This document shows positions 32,962 to 41,519 of a stretch of DNA of 64,000 nt, piece after piece; position 1 is the stretch's first letter, and the number at the start of each line of letters is the position of its first letter. Below the pieces are notes generated by a model. It was not told where the DNA came from, searched no databases, and saw nothing but the letters and a program-made list of their open reading frames with translations. A program made the position numbers and the translations under genes. The DNA comes from Haloterrigena sp. KLK7. Its GTDB lineage: Archaea; Halobacteriota; Halobacteria; Halobacteriales; Natrialbaceae. Where the stretch lies: NCBI RefSeq assembly GCF_037914945.1, contig NZ_CP149787.1:248001-312000 (forward strand), in the 5' to 3' direction.

Positions 32962-35088
32962 CTAATCGTCCGCCGAACCGGACCGGGTCGCCTCGGGACA
33001 CAGGTCGCGAGCGCGCTCGAGGATCGCCTCAGCCTCGCGTTCGGAGACGCCGTCGGGTCCGAATGTCGCCCGTTCGTACCCCTCGGTCACGTCCCGCAGC
33101 GACGCCGACTCCGGCTCCGGCTCTGACTCCGTCGACCGGTCGCTGTACCGTTGATAGAACTCCCAGTGGGTCAGGGCGCCGGACGCGGTGAACCGCGACT
33201 CGAGCGACCGCCGGACCGCGGCGTAGCAGTCCCGGACCGCACCGTTCGGATCGCCGCTCGAGAGCCGCTCGCTCGCTCGCGACAGGAGCGCACGGGCCGA
33301 CGCGGAGTCGGGCGTCTCGGCCGCGGTCGGCGCGTCCTCGCCGGTCTCGTCTCGATCGACTGGCGCCGGCTTCGACGTCGACGCCGACTCGCGGTCGCGA
33401 TACCAGTAGCCGCCGACGCCGACGGCCACGGCCGCGACGAGCAGCCCGAGCGCCAGCCAGGCCCACGTGGGCAACAGCGAGTCGCTGGGGGCGGGGAACG
33501 AGACCGTCGTCGTGGCCTCCGCCCGCGCCAGGTTCGTCCCCTCGTCGTCGTGGACGGCGTTCACCTGCACCTCGCCGGGGGCCATCTCCTCGGGAACCTC
33601 AATCGCGCCGCCGAACGTCCCGTCCGCGTCCGTCGAGAGCGTCTCGAGGACCGTCCCGTCGGCGACGATCCGAACTGATTGTCCGCGGACCCCCTCGCCG
33701 GCCGCGGCGAGCGTTCCGTTGACCGCTATCTCCCGCTCACCGGTGCGGCTCGCGGAGACGGAGAGGTTAGGGTCCGTCTCCGCGACGGAGATCGTCGTCG
33801 AGTCGGCGACGTTCGCGAGCGCCCGGTCCTCGAACGGGAGGGAGACCTGGAGTTCGCGCTCGCCAGCGGGGACGTCCGCCGGCACCGTCGAATTCCCGGT
33901 GGCCGTCCCGTTGCTGGCTCCGAAGAGTCCGAGCGGCGTCTCGTCGATCGAGAGGACCACCGGGACGTCGTCGACTCGTTCGTCGCCGACGCGGAGATCG
34001 TATTCGACGGCGACGGTGTCGCCGTACGCGACGGGGTCCGGCTCGGCGTCCGAAACCGTCAGCGTCGGCTCGACCTGTTCGATATCGACCGGGACGCTGG
34101 TCTCGCTCCCGAGGTAGATCGACTGGTTCTCGGGGACGTACTCGACCGTCACCGAATCGGCCGACAGCGGCATGGAAATCGGCCGGTACTCGAACTCGAA
34201 CGAACCGGTTTCGTCGGTCTCGGTTTGGATCTCCTGATTCCCGACGTCGAGGCGGATCTCCTCGTTTGCAACCGGCGTCCCGTCTGCGGTTTCGATCGTA
34301 CCGCCCGCGACCAGCGGATCAGTAAAGGAGATCTCGACGGTCGCCCACTCGATAGTCAGCTCCGTTTCGACGAATTCCTGCTCGCGAACCGTCTCCTGTT
34401 CGTCCTGCACCTCCTCGTTTACCGCCTCGATCTCCTCGGCGGCGTCGGTCAGGTTGAGATCGCTGTCGTTGCTGATCGTGTCGTAGTGGTCCTGGACGTT
34501 TTCACTCGAGTTTCCGATCTCCTCGGCCAGCGACTCGAGTTCGCGGGCGAGTTCGCGCGCGCGCTCCTCGTCGCCCGCCTCGCGGGCCGCTTCGTACTCC
34601 TCTTTCGTCTGCTCGTATTCGCTGACCGCATCGGTCATCCGCTCCTGCTCGTTCTGCGCTTGGTCGAAGGATTCAGCTTGTTCGGCGTTGCCGGTCACCT
34701 CGGCGTACTGCTCGAGCCTGTCGCTGTACTCCTCGCCAACGAACTGACTCGCCATGTCGTACTCGCCCTCGCTGAGCTGGATCGCCCCCTCCTCGAGCTG
34801 TCCCGACAGCCTACCGGAGAGCCACCGCTCGAGTTCGGCTTGATCTGCGTTTTCGTCGTATTCGTCGGGGTTTCGGTGGCGAACGGTGTCGTTGTCCGCG
34901 GCGTCGTCCCCGCCGTCCGGCGTCTCCTGAGCCGCGACGCTGGCGAGCGCCGAGCCGCTATCGGCGCTCCCCGCGGAAGCGGCGGCGGTTCCACCCCCCA
35001 TCGCGCTCAGGGGGAGACAGACTAGCAGGAGGACGAGGACGAGCGTTCGGCCGACGGCGATAGTCACGGAATCCGATTTGCGGTCCAT
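32962..35088 (-). CDS. DUF4129 protein: secreted coiled-coil and Ig-like domains, one membrane anchor
   Basis: 708 residues from the ATG at 35088; the frame is open further up, but MDRKSDSVTIAVGRTLVLVL begins a clear Sec signal peptide (residues 1-40). Then come a long charged coiled coil (about 90-240), Ig-like or CARDB-like beta repeats (about 255-525; GTPVANEEIRLDVGNQEI marks the first), a transmembrane helix (about 541-562), and the cytoplasmic DUF4129 domain (about 600-695) with YAAVRRSLESRF and LTHWEFYQRY. DUF4129 typically accompanies MoxR and DUF58. It is divergent from the DUF58 gene (136 bases). It probably links an external structure to the MoxR/DUF58 machine. Confidence 0.88.
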   Translation of the reverse strand: MDRKSDSVTIAVGRTLVLVLLLVCLPLSAMGGGTAAASAGSADSGSALASVAAQETPDGGDDAADNDTVRHRNPDEYDENADQAELERWLSGRLSGQLEEGAIQLSEGEYDMASQFVGEEYSDRLEQYAEVTGNAEQAESFDQAQNEQERMTDAVSEYEQTKEEYEAAREAGDEERARELARELESLAEEIGNSSENVQDHYDTISNDSDLNLTDAAEEIEAVNEEVQDEQETVREQEFVETELTIEWATVEISFTDPLVAGGTIETADGTPVANEEIRLDVGNQEIQTETDETGSFEFEYRPISMPLSADSVTVEYVPENQSIYLGSETSVPVDIEQVEPTLTVSDAEPDPVAYGDTVAVEYDLRVGDERVDDVPVVLSIDETPLGLFGASNGTATGNSTVPADVPAGERELQVSLPFEDRALANVADSTTISVAETDPNLSVSASRTGEREIAVNGTLAAAGEGVRGQSVRIVADGTVLETLSTDADGTFGGAIEVPEEMAPGEVQVNAVHDDEGTNLARAEATTTVSFPAPSDSLLPTWAWLALGLLVAAVAVGVGGYWYRDRESASTSKPAPVDRDETGEDAPTAAETPDSASARALLSRASERLSSGDPNGAVRDCYAAVRRSLESRFTASGALTHWEFYQRYSDRSTESEPEPESASLRDVTEGYERATFGPDGVSEREAEAILERARDLCPEATRSGSADD

Positions 35089-35224
35089 AGCAAAAACAGT
35101 TCCTTCCGCGACACTCGCTTCCCCCGTTCGGTCGACGCGATTGAATACTAGTACCGATCGGACACGTTCGCTGTAGTCGTCGGACACCAATACCTTCAAA
35201 AAGAGTCCCGGAGACGAACCGCAC
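35089..35224. promoter_or_regulatory. Divergent promoter of the DUF4129 and DUF58 genes
   Basis: 136 bases between starts at 35088 (minus) and 35225 (plus). A TATA-like CCTTCAAAAAG at about 35192-35202 lies some 27 bases before the DUF58 start. An ACTAGT core occurs at about 35147, as in other intergenic spots of this window. Confidence 0.45.
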
Positions 35225-36694
35225 ATGAAACCCACGCGTCGACTATGGGCGGTCGCGGCCCTCGGGATCTTTCTCGCGGGCGTCGCAGTCGTCACTGCCC
35301 GTCCGCTCTTCCTCGGCGGCGCCGGGCTGGTCGGCTCGTGGCTCGTCGCGCGCCAGTATCGGTTCTATCGCACGCTCGCGGGGACGGCCGACGCGCTAGC
35401 CGTCGAGCAGTCGGTCGCCCGCACCGACGTTCGAACGAGCGACACCGTTCCGGTCACCCTCTCGGCGAGGCTGGCCGCGCCGTCGCCACTCGCCGTCGCG
35501 ATCGAGGCCGGACTCCCGACGGCGGCCGCGGTCGACGAGCCGCTATCGCTGTCCCTCGACCCGTCGACGTCCGCGACGACCAGCGCGGTCGACGTCGCGT
35601 GGCCGGTCGCGGGTCGGCACCGGTTCGATGAACCGACCGTGACCGCGACGGACGGCTTCTTCCGCGAGACCGTGTCGCTCGGGACGGCTCCCGCAGTCAC
35701 CGTCGAGCCCCGCGGTCCGCGGACCGTCCACGTCGGCGAGGGCGGCGACCGGGTCGCGATGGCCTATGGCGAACACGAGGCCGGGCGCCTCGGTTCGGGG
35801 ATCGAACCCGCGGAGCTGCGCGAGTACGTGCCCGGCGACACGGCCGACCGGATCGACTGGAAGGCGACGGCCAGACTGGTGACGCCCCACGTCCGAGAGT
35901 ACGAGGCCGAGACCGACCGGCGGACGCTCCTGATCGTCGACCACCGCGCCTCGCTGGCGACCGGTCGCCCCGACGAGACCGAACTCGACTACCTCCGCGA
36001 CGTCGCGCTCGCGACGGCCGCGAGCGCGCACCGCCTCGGTGACCCCGTCGGACTGCATACCGTCGGCGACGAGGGCATCACGTTCCGTCTCGAGCCGACG
36101 ACGACGCCCGCGGCGTACGATCGGATCCGACGTCGGTTACTCGACCTCGAGCCGACGACCGATCCCTCGACGACGGAGGTCGGCCGGGCGAACCGCGGGA
36201 GTCGGTCCCGAACGCGCCGTACCGCCGGGTTCACCGCGGCCGACGCCCGATCGAAACGCGCCGGCCTCGGCGACGACGACGACCCGTTCGCGGCGACCCT
36301 TCGCCCGTTCTACGCCACGCGGGACGGCTATCGCGAACGCATCGACTCGGACCCGCTCTACGGCACCGTCAGGACGGCCCACAGCGGCCAGTCCGAGGGG
36401 CTCTGGACGATCCTCTTTACCGACGACTCGCGGCCGGCGGAGCTCCGCGAGACGGTCAAACTCGCCCGCGCAAACGGCAACTCGGTGCTGGTCCTGCTCG
36501 CGCCGACGGTGCTCTACGAGTCCGACGGCCTCGCGGACGTCGAGGCCGCCTACGAGCGCTACATCGAGTTCGAGGAACTGCGCCGCGACCTCGCCCAGAT
36601 GCCCCGCGTAATCGCCCTCGAGGTCGGCCCGCGGGATCGCCTCTCGACGATTCTCTCGGACGGACGCGCCCGCGCTCGAGGTGAGCTCGCGTGA
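35225..36694 (+). CDS. DUF58 domain protein
   Basis: 489 residues: two hydrophobic N-terminal segments, a beta domain, then the DUF58 signature ELREYVPGDTADRIDWKATA (about residues 198-217) and a VWA-like fold with LLIVDHRASL. DUF58 proteins are partners of MoxR-family AAA+ ATPases; together they are thought to act as a chaperone or metal-insertion machine for secreted or membrane proteins. An acidic spacer (about 330-345) interrupts the usual domain. The stop overlaps the next GTG start by four bases, which means tight coupling with the small membrane protein at 36691. Confidence 0.9.
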   Translation: MKPTRRLWAVAALGIFLAGVAVVTARPLFLGGAGLVGSWLVARQYRFYRTLAGTADALAVEQSVARTDVRTSDTVPVTLSARLAAPSPLAVAIEAGLPTAAAVDEPLSLSLDPSTSATTSAVDVAWPVAGRHRFDEPTVTATDGFFRETVSLGTAPAVTVEPRGPRTVHVGEGGDRVAMAYGEHEAGRLGSGIEPAELREYVPGDTADRIDWKATARLVTPHVREYEAETDRRTLLIVDHRASLATGRPDETELDYLRDVALATAASAHRLGDPVGLHTVGDEGITFRLEPTTTPAAYDRIRRRLLDLEPTTDPSTTEVGRANRGSRSRTRRTAGFTAADARSKRAGLGDDDDPFAATLRPFYATRDGYRERIDSDPLYGTVRTAHSGQSEGLWTILFTDDSRPAELRETVKLARANGNSVLVLLAPTVLYESDGLADVEAAYERYIEFEELRRDLAQMPRVIALEVGPRDRLSTILSDGRARARGELA

Positions 36695-37275
36695 GCACGG
36701 TCACGCCGGCCGACCCCGTAAGCCGCCGGGAGCGTCGCTGGCCGCCACTCGTCGCGCTCGCCGTTCTCACTGCGGCGCTGGCGATCCTCGCCGGTCCGAC
36801 CGGCGCGGTGGCCGGGCTCGCGACGGCGCTGACCTGGTACGGGCTCGGGACGCCGTACGCGCTCGCGGCCGGACACGTCGTGCTCGCGGCCGCGTTCCCG
36901 GAGGGGATCGACCCCGCGACGTTCCTCGTCATCGAACTCGCGTTCGTCGCGGTCCTGCTCGCCACCGTCGTCCGGTCCGCGACGGCGCTCCGCGACGTCG
37001 CCGTCGCCCTCGCCAGCGCGACCGCGTTCGTGGGGACGGGCTGGATCGTCGCCGAGTCGCAGCCCCTCTGGATCGCCGCGGGGACGCTACTCGTCCTCGT
37101 CGCGCTCGCGGCCTACGCCCTCCACCGGTACGAACTCGTCCGTCTGGGGCTCGTCCCCGACGCCGTCGAACCCGTCTCGAATGCAGACGCAGACACCGAC
37201 GCCGTCGAGCCCACTTCGGATGCAGACGCAGACACCGACGCCGACGCCGATTCACCGACTCATGAGCAGCAATAA
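36691..37275 (+). CDS. Membrane protein of the MoxR/DUF58 cluster
   Basis: 194 residues starting at a GTG inside the DUF58 stop region. Five or six hydrophobic helices (for example LVALAVLTAALAILAGPTGA and LWIAAGTLLVLVALAAYALH) and a low-complexity acidic C-terminal tail with repeated NADADTDA/DADADTDA units. The tail comes from an imperfect direct DNA repeat of about 24 bases at 37180-37241. The family is restricted to haloarchaea as far as I can judge; no function is known. It overlaps the next gene by 14 bases. Confidence 0.82.
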   Translation: MSTVTPADPVSRRERRWPPLVALAVLTAALAILAGPTGAVAGLATALTWYGLGTPYALAAGHVVLAAAFPEGIDPATFLVIELAFVAVLLATVVRSATALRDVAVALASATAFVGTGWIVAESQPLWIAAGTLLVLVALAAYALHRYELVRLGLVPDAVEPVSNADADTDAVEPTSDADADTDADADSPTHEQQ

Positions 37276-38233
37276 CATCGACACGACCGACTCGTCCGCG
37301 TCTCCGGGCACCGCCTCGAGCGCCGCCGGAGACGCGGATCCGGACACGGACGCAGTCACTGACGCGGACGCGGCGACCGATGACGACCTCCGGGACCTCG
37401 CCGCGCAGGTCGAACTCCTCGCCGACGAGAACCAACGGCTGCGCGACGAGTACGTCCGCGCCCGTCAGTCTCGGTATCGGGCGACCGCGATCGGACTCGC
37501 CGCCATCGGGACCGTCGCCGTCCTCGGAAGCCTCGTCTTCGCGGACGCGCGAGAAGTGCTCGTCGCGCTCGGGGCGACCGGCCTCTTCGGCGCCCTACTG
37601 ACCTACTATCTCACGCCCAGCCGATTCGTCGCGGCCGACGTCGGCGAACGCGTCTACGCCGCGTCGACCGCGAACGTCGCCGCGATCGGCGACGAACTCG
37701 GCCTCCGCGACGAACGGGTGTACCTCCCCGGCGAGACGGTGCCGGCCCGGCTCTACGTCCCCCAGCACGCCGACTACTCGATCCCCGACGAGCGCGCCGG
37801 ACCGATCGTCGTCGATGACGACTCCCGCGGCCTCCTGCTCGAGGCGACCGGGGCCGAACTGTTCCAGCCGTTCGAACGGGCGCTGACCGGCGACCTCGCC
37901 GCGGAGCCGACGCCGCTCGCCGCCCAGTTGACCGACGGCCTCGTCGAACAGTTCGAACTCGCGCGGAGCGCCGAGGCCGACGTCGACGCCGGCGACGGAC
38001 GCGCCACGATCGCGGTCAGCGACAGCGCGTTCGGGCCGATCGACCGCTTCGATCATCCGATCCCCTCCCTCCTCGCGGTCGGCTTCGCGGCCGGCCTCGA
38101 GCGGCCGATCCGCCTCGAGATCGCCGCCGGCGACGATCGGGCCGACTGGTTGGTCACCTGTCGGTGGGACCTCGAGTCCGACGCCGAAGGCGAGACGGCG
38201 GCCGCTACCGATGCGGAGACGACGGCGGAGTAA
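37262..38233 (+). CDS. Two-helix membrane protein with large cytoplasmic domain, MoxR/DUF58 cluster
   Basis: 323 residues from the ATG at 37262, 14 bases inside the previous gene; the open frame upstream is only the shadow of the acidic repeat. An acidic tail and a coiled coil (RDLAAQVELLADENQRLRDE, about residues 41-60) are followed by two close helices (about 70-115) and a soluble alpha/beta domain to the end, with FVAADVGERVYAASTANVAA just behind the membrane. No catalytic motif is visible. Gene order and coupling show that it works with DUF58. No known family is assigned. Confidence 0.82.
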   Translation: MSSNNIDTTDSSASPGTASSAAGDADPDTDAVTDADAATDDDLRDLAAQVELLADENQRLRDEYVRARQSRYRATAIGLAAIGTVAVLGSLVFADAREVLVALGATGLFGALLTYYLTPSRFVAADVGERVYAASTANVAAIGDELGLRDERVYLPGETVPARLYVPQHADYSIPDERAGPIVVDDDSRGLLLEATGAELFQPFERALTGDLAAEPTPLAAQLTDGLVEQFELARSAEADVDAGDGRATIAVSDSAFGPIDRFDHPIPSLLAVGFAAGLERPIRLEIAAGDDRADWLVTCRWDLESDAEGETAAATDAETTAE

Positions 38234-38254
38234 GAGACGAGACCGAACGGAGAA

Positions 38255-38386
38255 TTAGAGGGACGTCTCGAGTTCGCCGACGACGCGGTCGGTATACGAG
38301 TCGGTCACTCGCCCTTGCTATCGCTGCCGAGTTTGACCGAATGCTGGCTCCGGACGACGTCACCCCGTTCGGGCTGCATCGCTCAT
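38255..38386 (-). pseudogene. Remnant of a PemK-like toxin gene
   Basis: Right after the wHTH gene (ATGA overlap at 38383-38386) the minus strand reads MQPERGDVVRS from 38379, the start expected for a PemK/MazF-like protein, but stops at 38305. A further short frame ends TDRVVGELETSL with a stop at 38255-38257. Start and end of a toxin-like gene thus survive while the middle, normally about 90 residues, is gone. The assignment rests on the ERGDVV start and on the linkage to a wHTH gene. Confidence 0.45.
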
Positions 38387-38751
38387 CGCTCCTCGCCGGC
38401 TTCTCGTTCGCTCGGATGCGGCGTATCGGGGGCGGCCGCGTCCCACCTGTCGGGATCGCTGCCACCGTCCGATTCGTCGAGTCGATCAGTGGTCGCGTGG
38501 AGATCGTACGCGGCAGCGACGCGATCGCGATCCTTCGTAATCGCCCAGTACTCGCCCTTATGTCGCACGAGGTCGCGCTCTTTCAATCGCGAAAGGGCCG
38601 TTCCAACGGTGTTCGGGTCTTCGTCGATGGCGGTAGCGAGCTCCGAGCGAGTGAACGCTTTGTCCCGCTGTCCGTACAGAAACGTGACTACCTGCTCCGG
38701 AACGCTCGGTCCCTGTGGGAGGTCTCCGGATTCGAAATCGTCGATACTCAA
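38383..38751 (-). CDS. Small winged-HTH protein, antitoxin-like
   Basis: 122 residues: a helical N-terminus (SVPEQVVTFLYGQRDKAFTR), an HTH at about 34-57 (SELATAIDEDPNTVGTALSR), a wing with HKGEYWAITKDRDR, and a low-complexity acidic tail. Such proteins in haloarchaea often stand directly before a PemK-like toxin gene. Here the partner is decayed (see 38255-38386), leaving an orphan antitoxin or repressor. The gene sits between the two arms of the MoxR cluster, so it may be a late insertion. Confidence 0.75.
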   Translation of the reverse strand: MSIDDFESGDLPQGPSVPEQVVTFLYGQRDKAFTRSELATAIDEDPNTVGTALSRLKERDLVRHKGEYWAITKDRDRVAAAYDLHATTDRLDESDGGSDPDRWDAAAPDTPHPSEREAGEER

Positions 38752-38895
38752 TTTCGTACTTAGCGTACCGGCGTAATGAGTGGGCTGGCGTAACAGGTAT
38801 ACGATGTAACACTCTCAGACGCACTGCTGTACTGACAGCCGAACGAGGGGTCGCAGCACTGTCTCGAGTCAGCGTCCGTGACCGCTTACTCTCGC

Positions 38896-39927
38896 CTACT
38901 CTCGAGTCATCCCGCCGTCGCTCACCGGCTGAAGCTCGATGGCCTCCGCGCCCGGCGGTGTGACCGAGTCGACGACGTCCGCGACGACGTCGGCGGGTTC
39001 CACGTCGCTCAGGTCGGCGTCGGTGCTCAACACGAGCCGGTGGGCCAGAATGGATTCGGTCAGGGCCTTCACGTCGTCGGGGATGACGTACTCGCGGCCG
39101 TGGATCGCGGCCCGCGCCTTCGCGCCGTCGAGAAACGCCAGCGACGCTCGAGGCGAGGCGCCGTGGGTGACGTCGGGATGGTCACGGGTCGCCGCGACCA
39201 GATCGAGGACGTACTCCTTGATCGGCCCCGCAACGTGGATCTTGGAGACGGCCTCTCGCGCCGCGAGGAGGTCGGATACCTCGACGACCTGCTCGACGGC
39301 GTCGGGGCCGAGATCGGGGTCGGCGTCGAACCGCTCGAGCAGCTCGCGTTCGTCCGTCCGACCGGGGAGGTCGACGGTGAGTTTGAACTGGAAGCGGTCG
39401 CGCTGGGCCTCCGGGAGCTCGAAGACGCCCTCCATCTCGATCGGGTTCTGCGTCGCGACGACGATGAAGGGCCGCGGCAGGGTCAGCGTCTCGCCCTCGA
39501 TCGTCACGCGACGTTCCTGCATCGCCTCGAGCAGCGCCGACTGGGTCTTCGGCGTCGCGCGGTTGATCTCGTCGGCGACGACCATGTTGGCGAAGATCGG
39601 TCCTCGCTGGAGTTCGAACGTGCCCTGGGACTCCCGGTAGACGTGGGTCCCCGTGATGTCCGCCGGCAGGATGTCGGGCGTCATCTGAATGCGGTTGTAC
39701 TCGAGGCCGGTCACGCGGGCGAACAGGTTCGCGAGCGTCGTCTTCGCGACGCCGGGAACGCCCTCAAGCAGGACGTGGCCCCGCGTGAACAGCGCGATCG
39801 TGAGGTGTTCGATCGCCGATTCGTTACCGATCAGGACGCGGCCCATTTCCTCGCGGACAGCGTCGGAGATACGCTCGATATCGCGGCCAGCCATGGATCT
39901 GCCATCGACGGGGTCGTCACCGCTCAT
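38896..39927 (-). CDS. moxR: MoxR-family AAA+ ATPase
   Basis: 343 residues. Walker A GVPGVAKTT is at about 56-64, Walker B MVVADEINRA at 115-124, sensor 1 VVATQNPIEMEGVFELPEAQ follows, and a sensor-2 region lies near SPRASLAFLDGAKARA. The family acts as ATP-driven chaperones together with DUF58 and VWA proteins. Its ATG at 39927 overlaps the stop of the DUF4350 gene by four bases, so the two are coupled. It is the last gene of the minus-strand arm. The 38752-38895 gap downstream shows nothing else. Confidence 0.92.
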   Translation of the reverse strand: MSGDDPVDGRSMAGRDIERISDAVREEMGRVLIGNESAIEHLTIALFTRGHVLLEGVPGVAKTTLANLFARVTGLEYNRIQMTPDILPADITGTHVYRESQGTFELQRGPIFANMVVADEINRATPKTQSALLEAMQERRVTIEGETLTLPRPFIVVATQNPIEMEGVFELPEAQRDRFQFKLTVDLPGRTDERELLERFDADPDLGPDAVEQVVEVSDLLAAREAVSKIHVAGPIKEYVLDLVAATRDHPDVTHGASPRASLAFLDGAKARAAIHGREYVIPDDVKALTESILAHRLVLSTDADLSDVEPADVVADVVDSVTPPGAEAIELQPVSDGGMTRE

Positions 39928-41048
39928 TGATCGTCCAGTTCCGTGTCATCACGGTTAAGCGCTGCTATCACTCGCTGTACGCGATCCTCGTCCCAGTCGG
40001 GATGGCGCTCGCGCAGCGCGGCCGCTCGGCGCTCGTCGGCGTCGTCCATCGACGGGCCGACGATCGACGCGTCGGCCGGACCGTCCCGGCGCGAGAGCCG
40101 CCTCCGGACGCGCTCGAGCGACGGCCGGAGGGGCCGGCGCGACAGGGCCGCGATACCGACGATCCCCGTGGCGCCGAGGAGGACCTGCAACAGCGGCAGT
40201 TCGCGGACCGTCAGGACCGCGCTGGTCAACGGCGGGAGGTCCTCGGAGTGGGAGAGGTCGATCAGCACGTGGTCGGCGTCGGCGGACACGCCCCGGAGGA
40301 ACGCCGCGTTGTCGGGCTCGTCGATCATCGCGTTGATAGCGATGCTCGGATCGCCGACGACGACGACCCGTCCGTCCGAGACGTTCTCGGCCGCCGCGAC
40401 GGGGTAGGTATCGAGCGTCTCGTTGTCGTCGAGTTCGCCGTCGTCATCGACGTCGCGATAGGCGTACTCGCTGGTCCGGACGAGCACGGTCGCCTCCTCC
40501 TCGTCCGTCTCGAGCGCGGAGGCGTAGTTGAGCGTCAACTGATCGATTCCCTCGGTGTAGGTGTGGTTCTCGACGCCGGTCGCGATCGGCATCGTCGGGC
40601 CGCGGTAGTACTCCTGCTCGTCCCGGAGCACGGCGCCGTCGGTCCGCGTCTCGACGCCGACGTCGGCCAGCAGCCGGTTCCCGCTCGTCCCGAAGTTCTC
40701 GAGGACGACGAGCGTCCCGCCGTTGTCGACGAACCGTCGGATCCGTTCCACGTCCTCGTCCCCGTACGTCTCGTCGGGGGCGACGACGAACGCGACCGTC
40801 TCGTTGGGCTCGTAGTCGTCGTACCGAGCCGTGTCTCGCACCAGTTCGCTCTCGACGCCCGGCTCCGACGCGACCTGCTCTCGGAGCTCGGACGTGCCGT
40901 CCCAGGACGGGTTGTACGGTCCGAACGCCGCCGACGAGGTCGCGGCGGCGACGAGCAGTGCGATGAGAACAGTGGCCGACAGCGCGACGAGCAGCACGCG
41001 GGGCCAGTCGAGCCCCCCGCCGTCGCGGAGCCACTCGCGGAACGTCAT
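39924..41048 (-). CDS. DUF4350 membrane protein
   Basis: 374 residues: an N-terminal helix (about 19-40, LLVALSATVLIALLVAAATS), an external domain resembling a glutamine-amidotransferase-like fold (ERIRRFVDNGGTLVVLENFG), a helix near residue 285 and a cytoplasmic tail. An EF-hand-like loop, DVDDDGELDDNE (about residues 198-209), suggests calcium binding in the external part. DUF4350 commonly travels with MoxR and DUF58. It is coupled to moxR by a four-base overlap and preceded by a small membrane gene (80-base gap). Confidence 0.88.
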   Translation of the reverse strand: MTFREWLRDGGGLDWPRVLLVALSATVLIALLVAAATSSAAFGPYNPSWDGTSELREQVASEPGVESELVRDTARYDDYEPNETVAFVVAPDETYGDEDVERIRRFVDNGGTLVVLENFGTSGNRLLADVGVETRTDGAVLRDEQEYYRGPTMPIATGVENHTYTEGIDQLTLNYASALETDEEEATVLVRTSEYAYRDVDDDGELDDNETLDTYPVAAAENVSDGRVVVVGDPSIAINAMIDEPDNAAFLRGVSADADHVLIDLSHSEDLPPLTSAVLTVRELPLLQVLLGATGIVGIAALSRRPLRPSLERVRRRLSRRDGPADASIVGPSMDDADERRAAALRERHPDWDEDRVQRVIAALNRDDTELDDQ

Positions 41049-41127
41049 CGGCTCACCTCCGCTGTGGCCCGCGACCGCGATCCCGGCGGCCGCGCTCGGC
41101 CGAGCGGCGAGCCGTCGTCGGCGATCG

Positions 41128-41409
41128 CTACCACGGCAACACCTCCGGCGGCAGGATCTCGAGGATTCGGCGGACGACGACGACCGCGAAGCCGACGAGG
41201 CCGAGTCCGATGAGCCACCGGAGACGGCGTCGCCAGTCGGGCGTGACCGCGAACGGCGCCGTCAGCTCGGTGACGATCAGCAGGCCGATCAGCGAGAGCA
41301 CGAAGAACAGCTCGTAGGAGAACGATCCGAGCAGCGAGAGGGCGAGCACGGCCGCGAGCATCCAGGCGAGCTGCCCCCGGATGAATCGCATACGTCGATG
41401 TGTCGGCAT
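41128..41409 (-). CDS. Small membrane protein, first gene of the DUF4350-MoxR arm
   Basis: 93 residues; the ATG at 41391 (MRFIRGQ) is an alternative start that gives 87. Three hydrophobic stretches: LAWMLAAVLALSLLGSF, FFVLSLIGLLIVTELTAPF and LRWLIGLGLVGFAVVVVR, with an RRR patch between the second and third. No family is recognised beyond its place at the head of the MoxR arm. It probably scaffolds the membrane complex. Confidence 0.75.
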   Translation of the reverse strand: MPTHRRMRFIRGQLAWMLAAVLALSLLGSFSYELFFVLSLIGLLIVTELTAPFAVTPDWRRRLRWLIGLGLVGFAVVVVRRILEILPPEVLPW

Positions 41410-41519
41410 CTAGTACCGGAGGCGACGCCGTCCACCGTAAACCCTCGGGGTTTCGTCGGCGAGCGGACGGACGGTCGCTTCCGTCGACTGATACCGGTAC
41501 TGGCGGGGGCGTGAGCGCG

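Noticed and set aside
33679-35025. 448-codon plus-strand frame
   Set aside because: It is antisense to the DUF4129 gene, whose signal peptide, membrane helix and domains are clear.
39927-41213. 428-codon plus-strand frame
   Set aside because: It is antisense to the DUF4350 gene, which has recognisable domains and is coupled to moxR.
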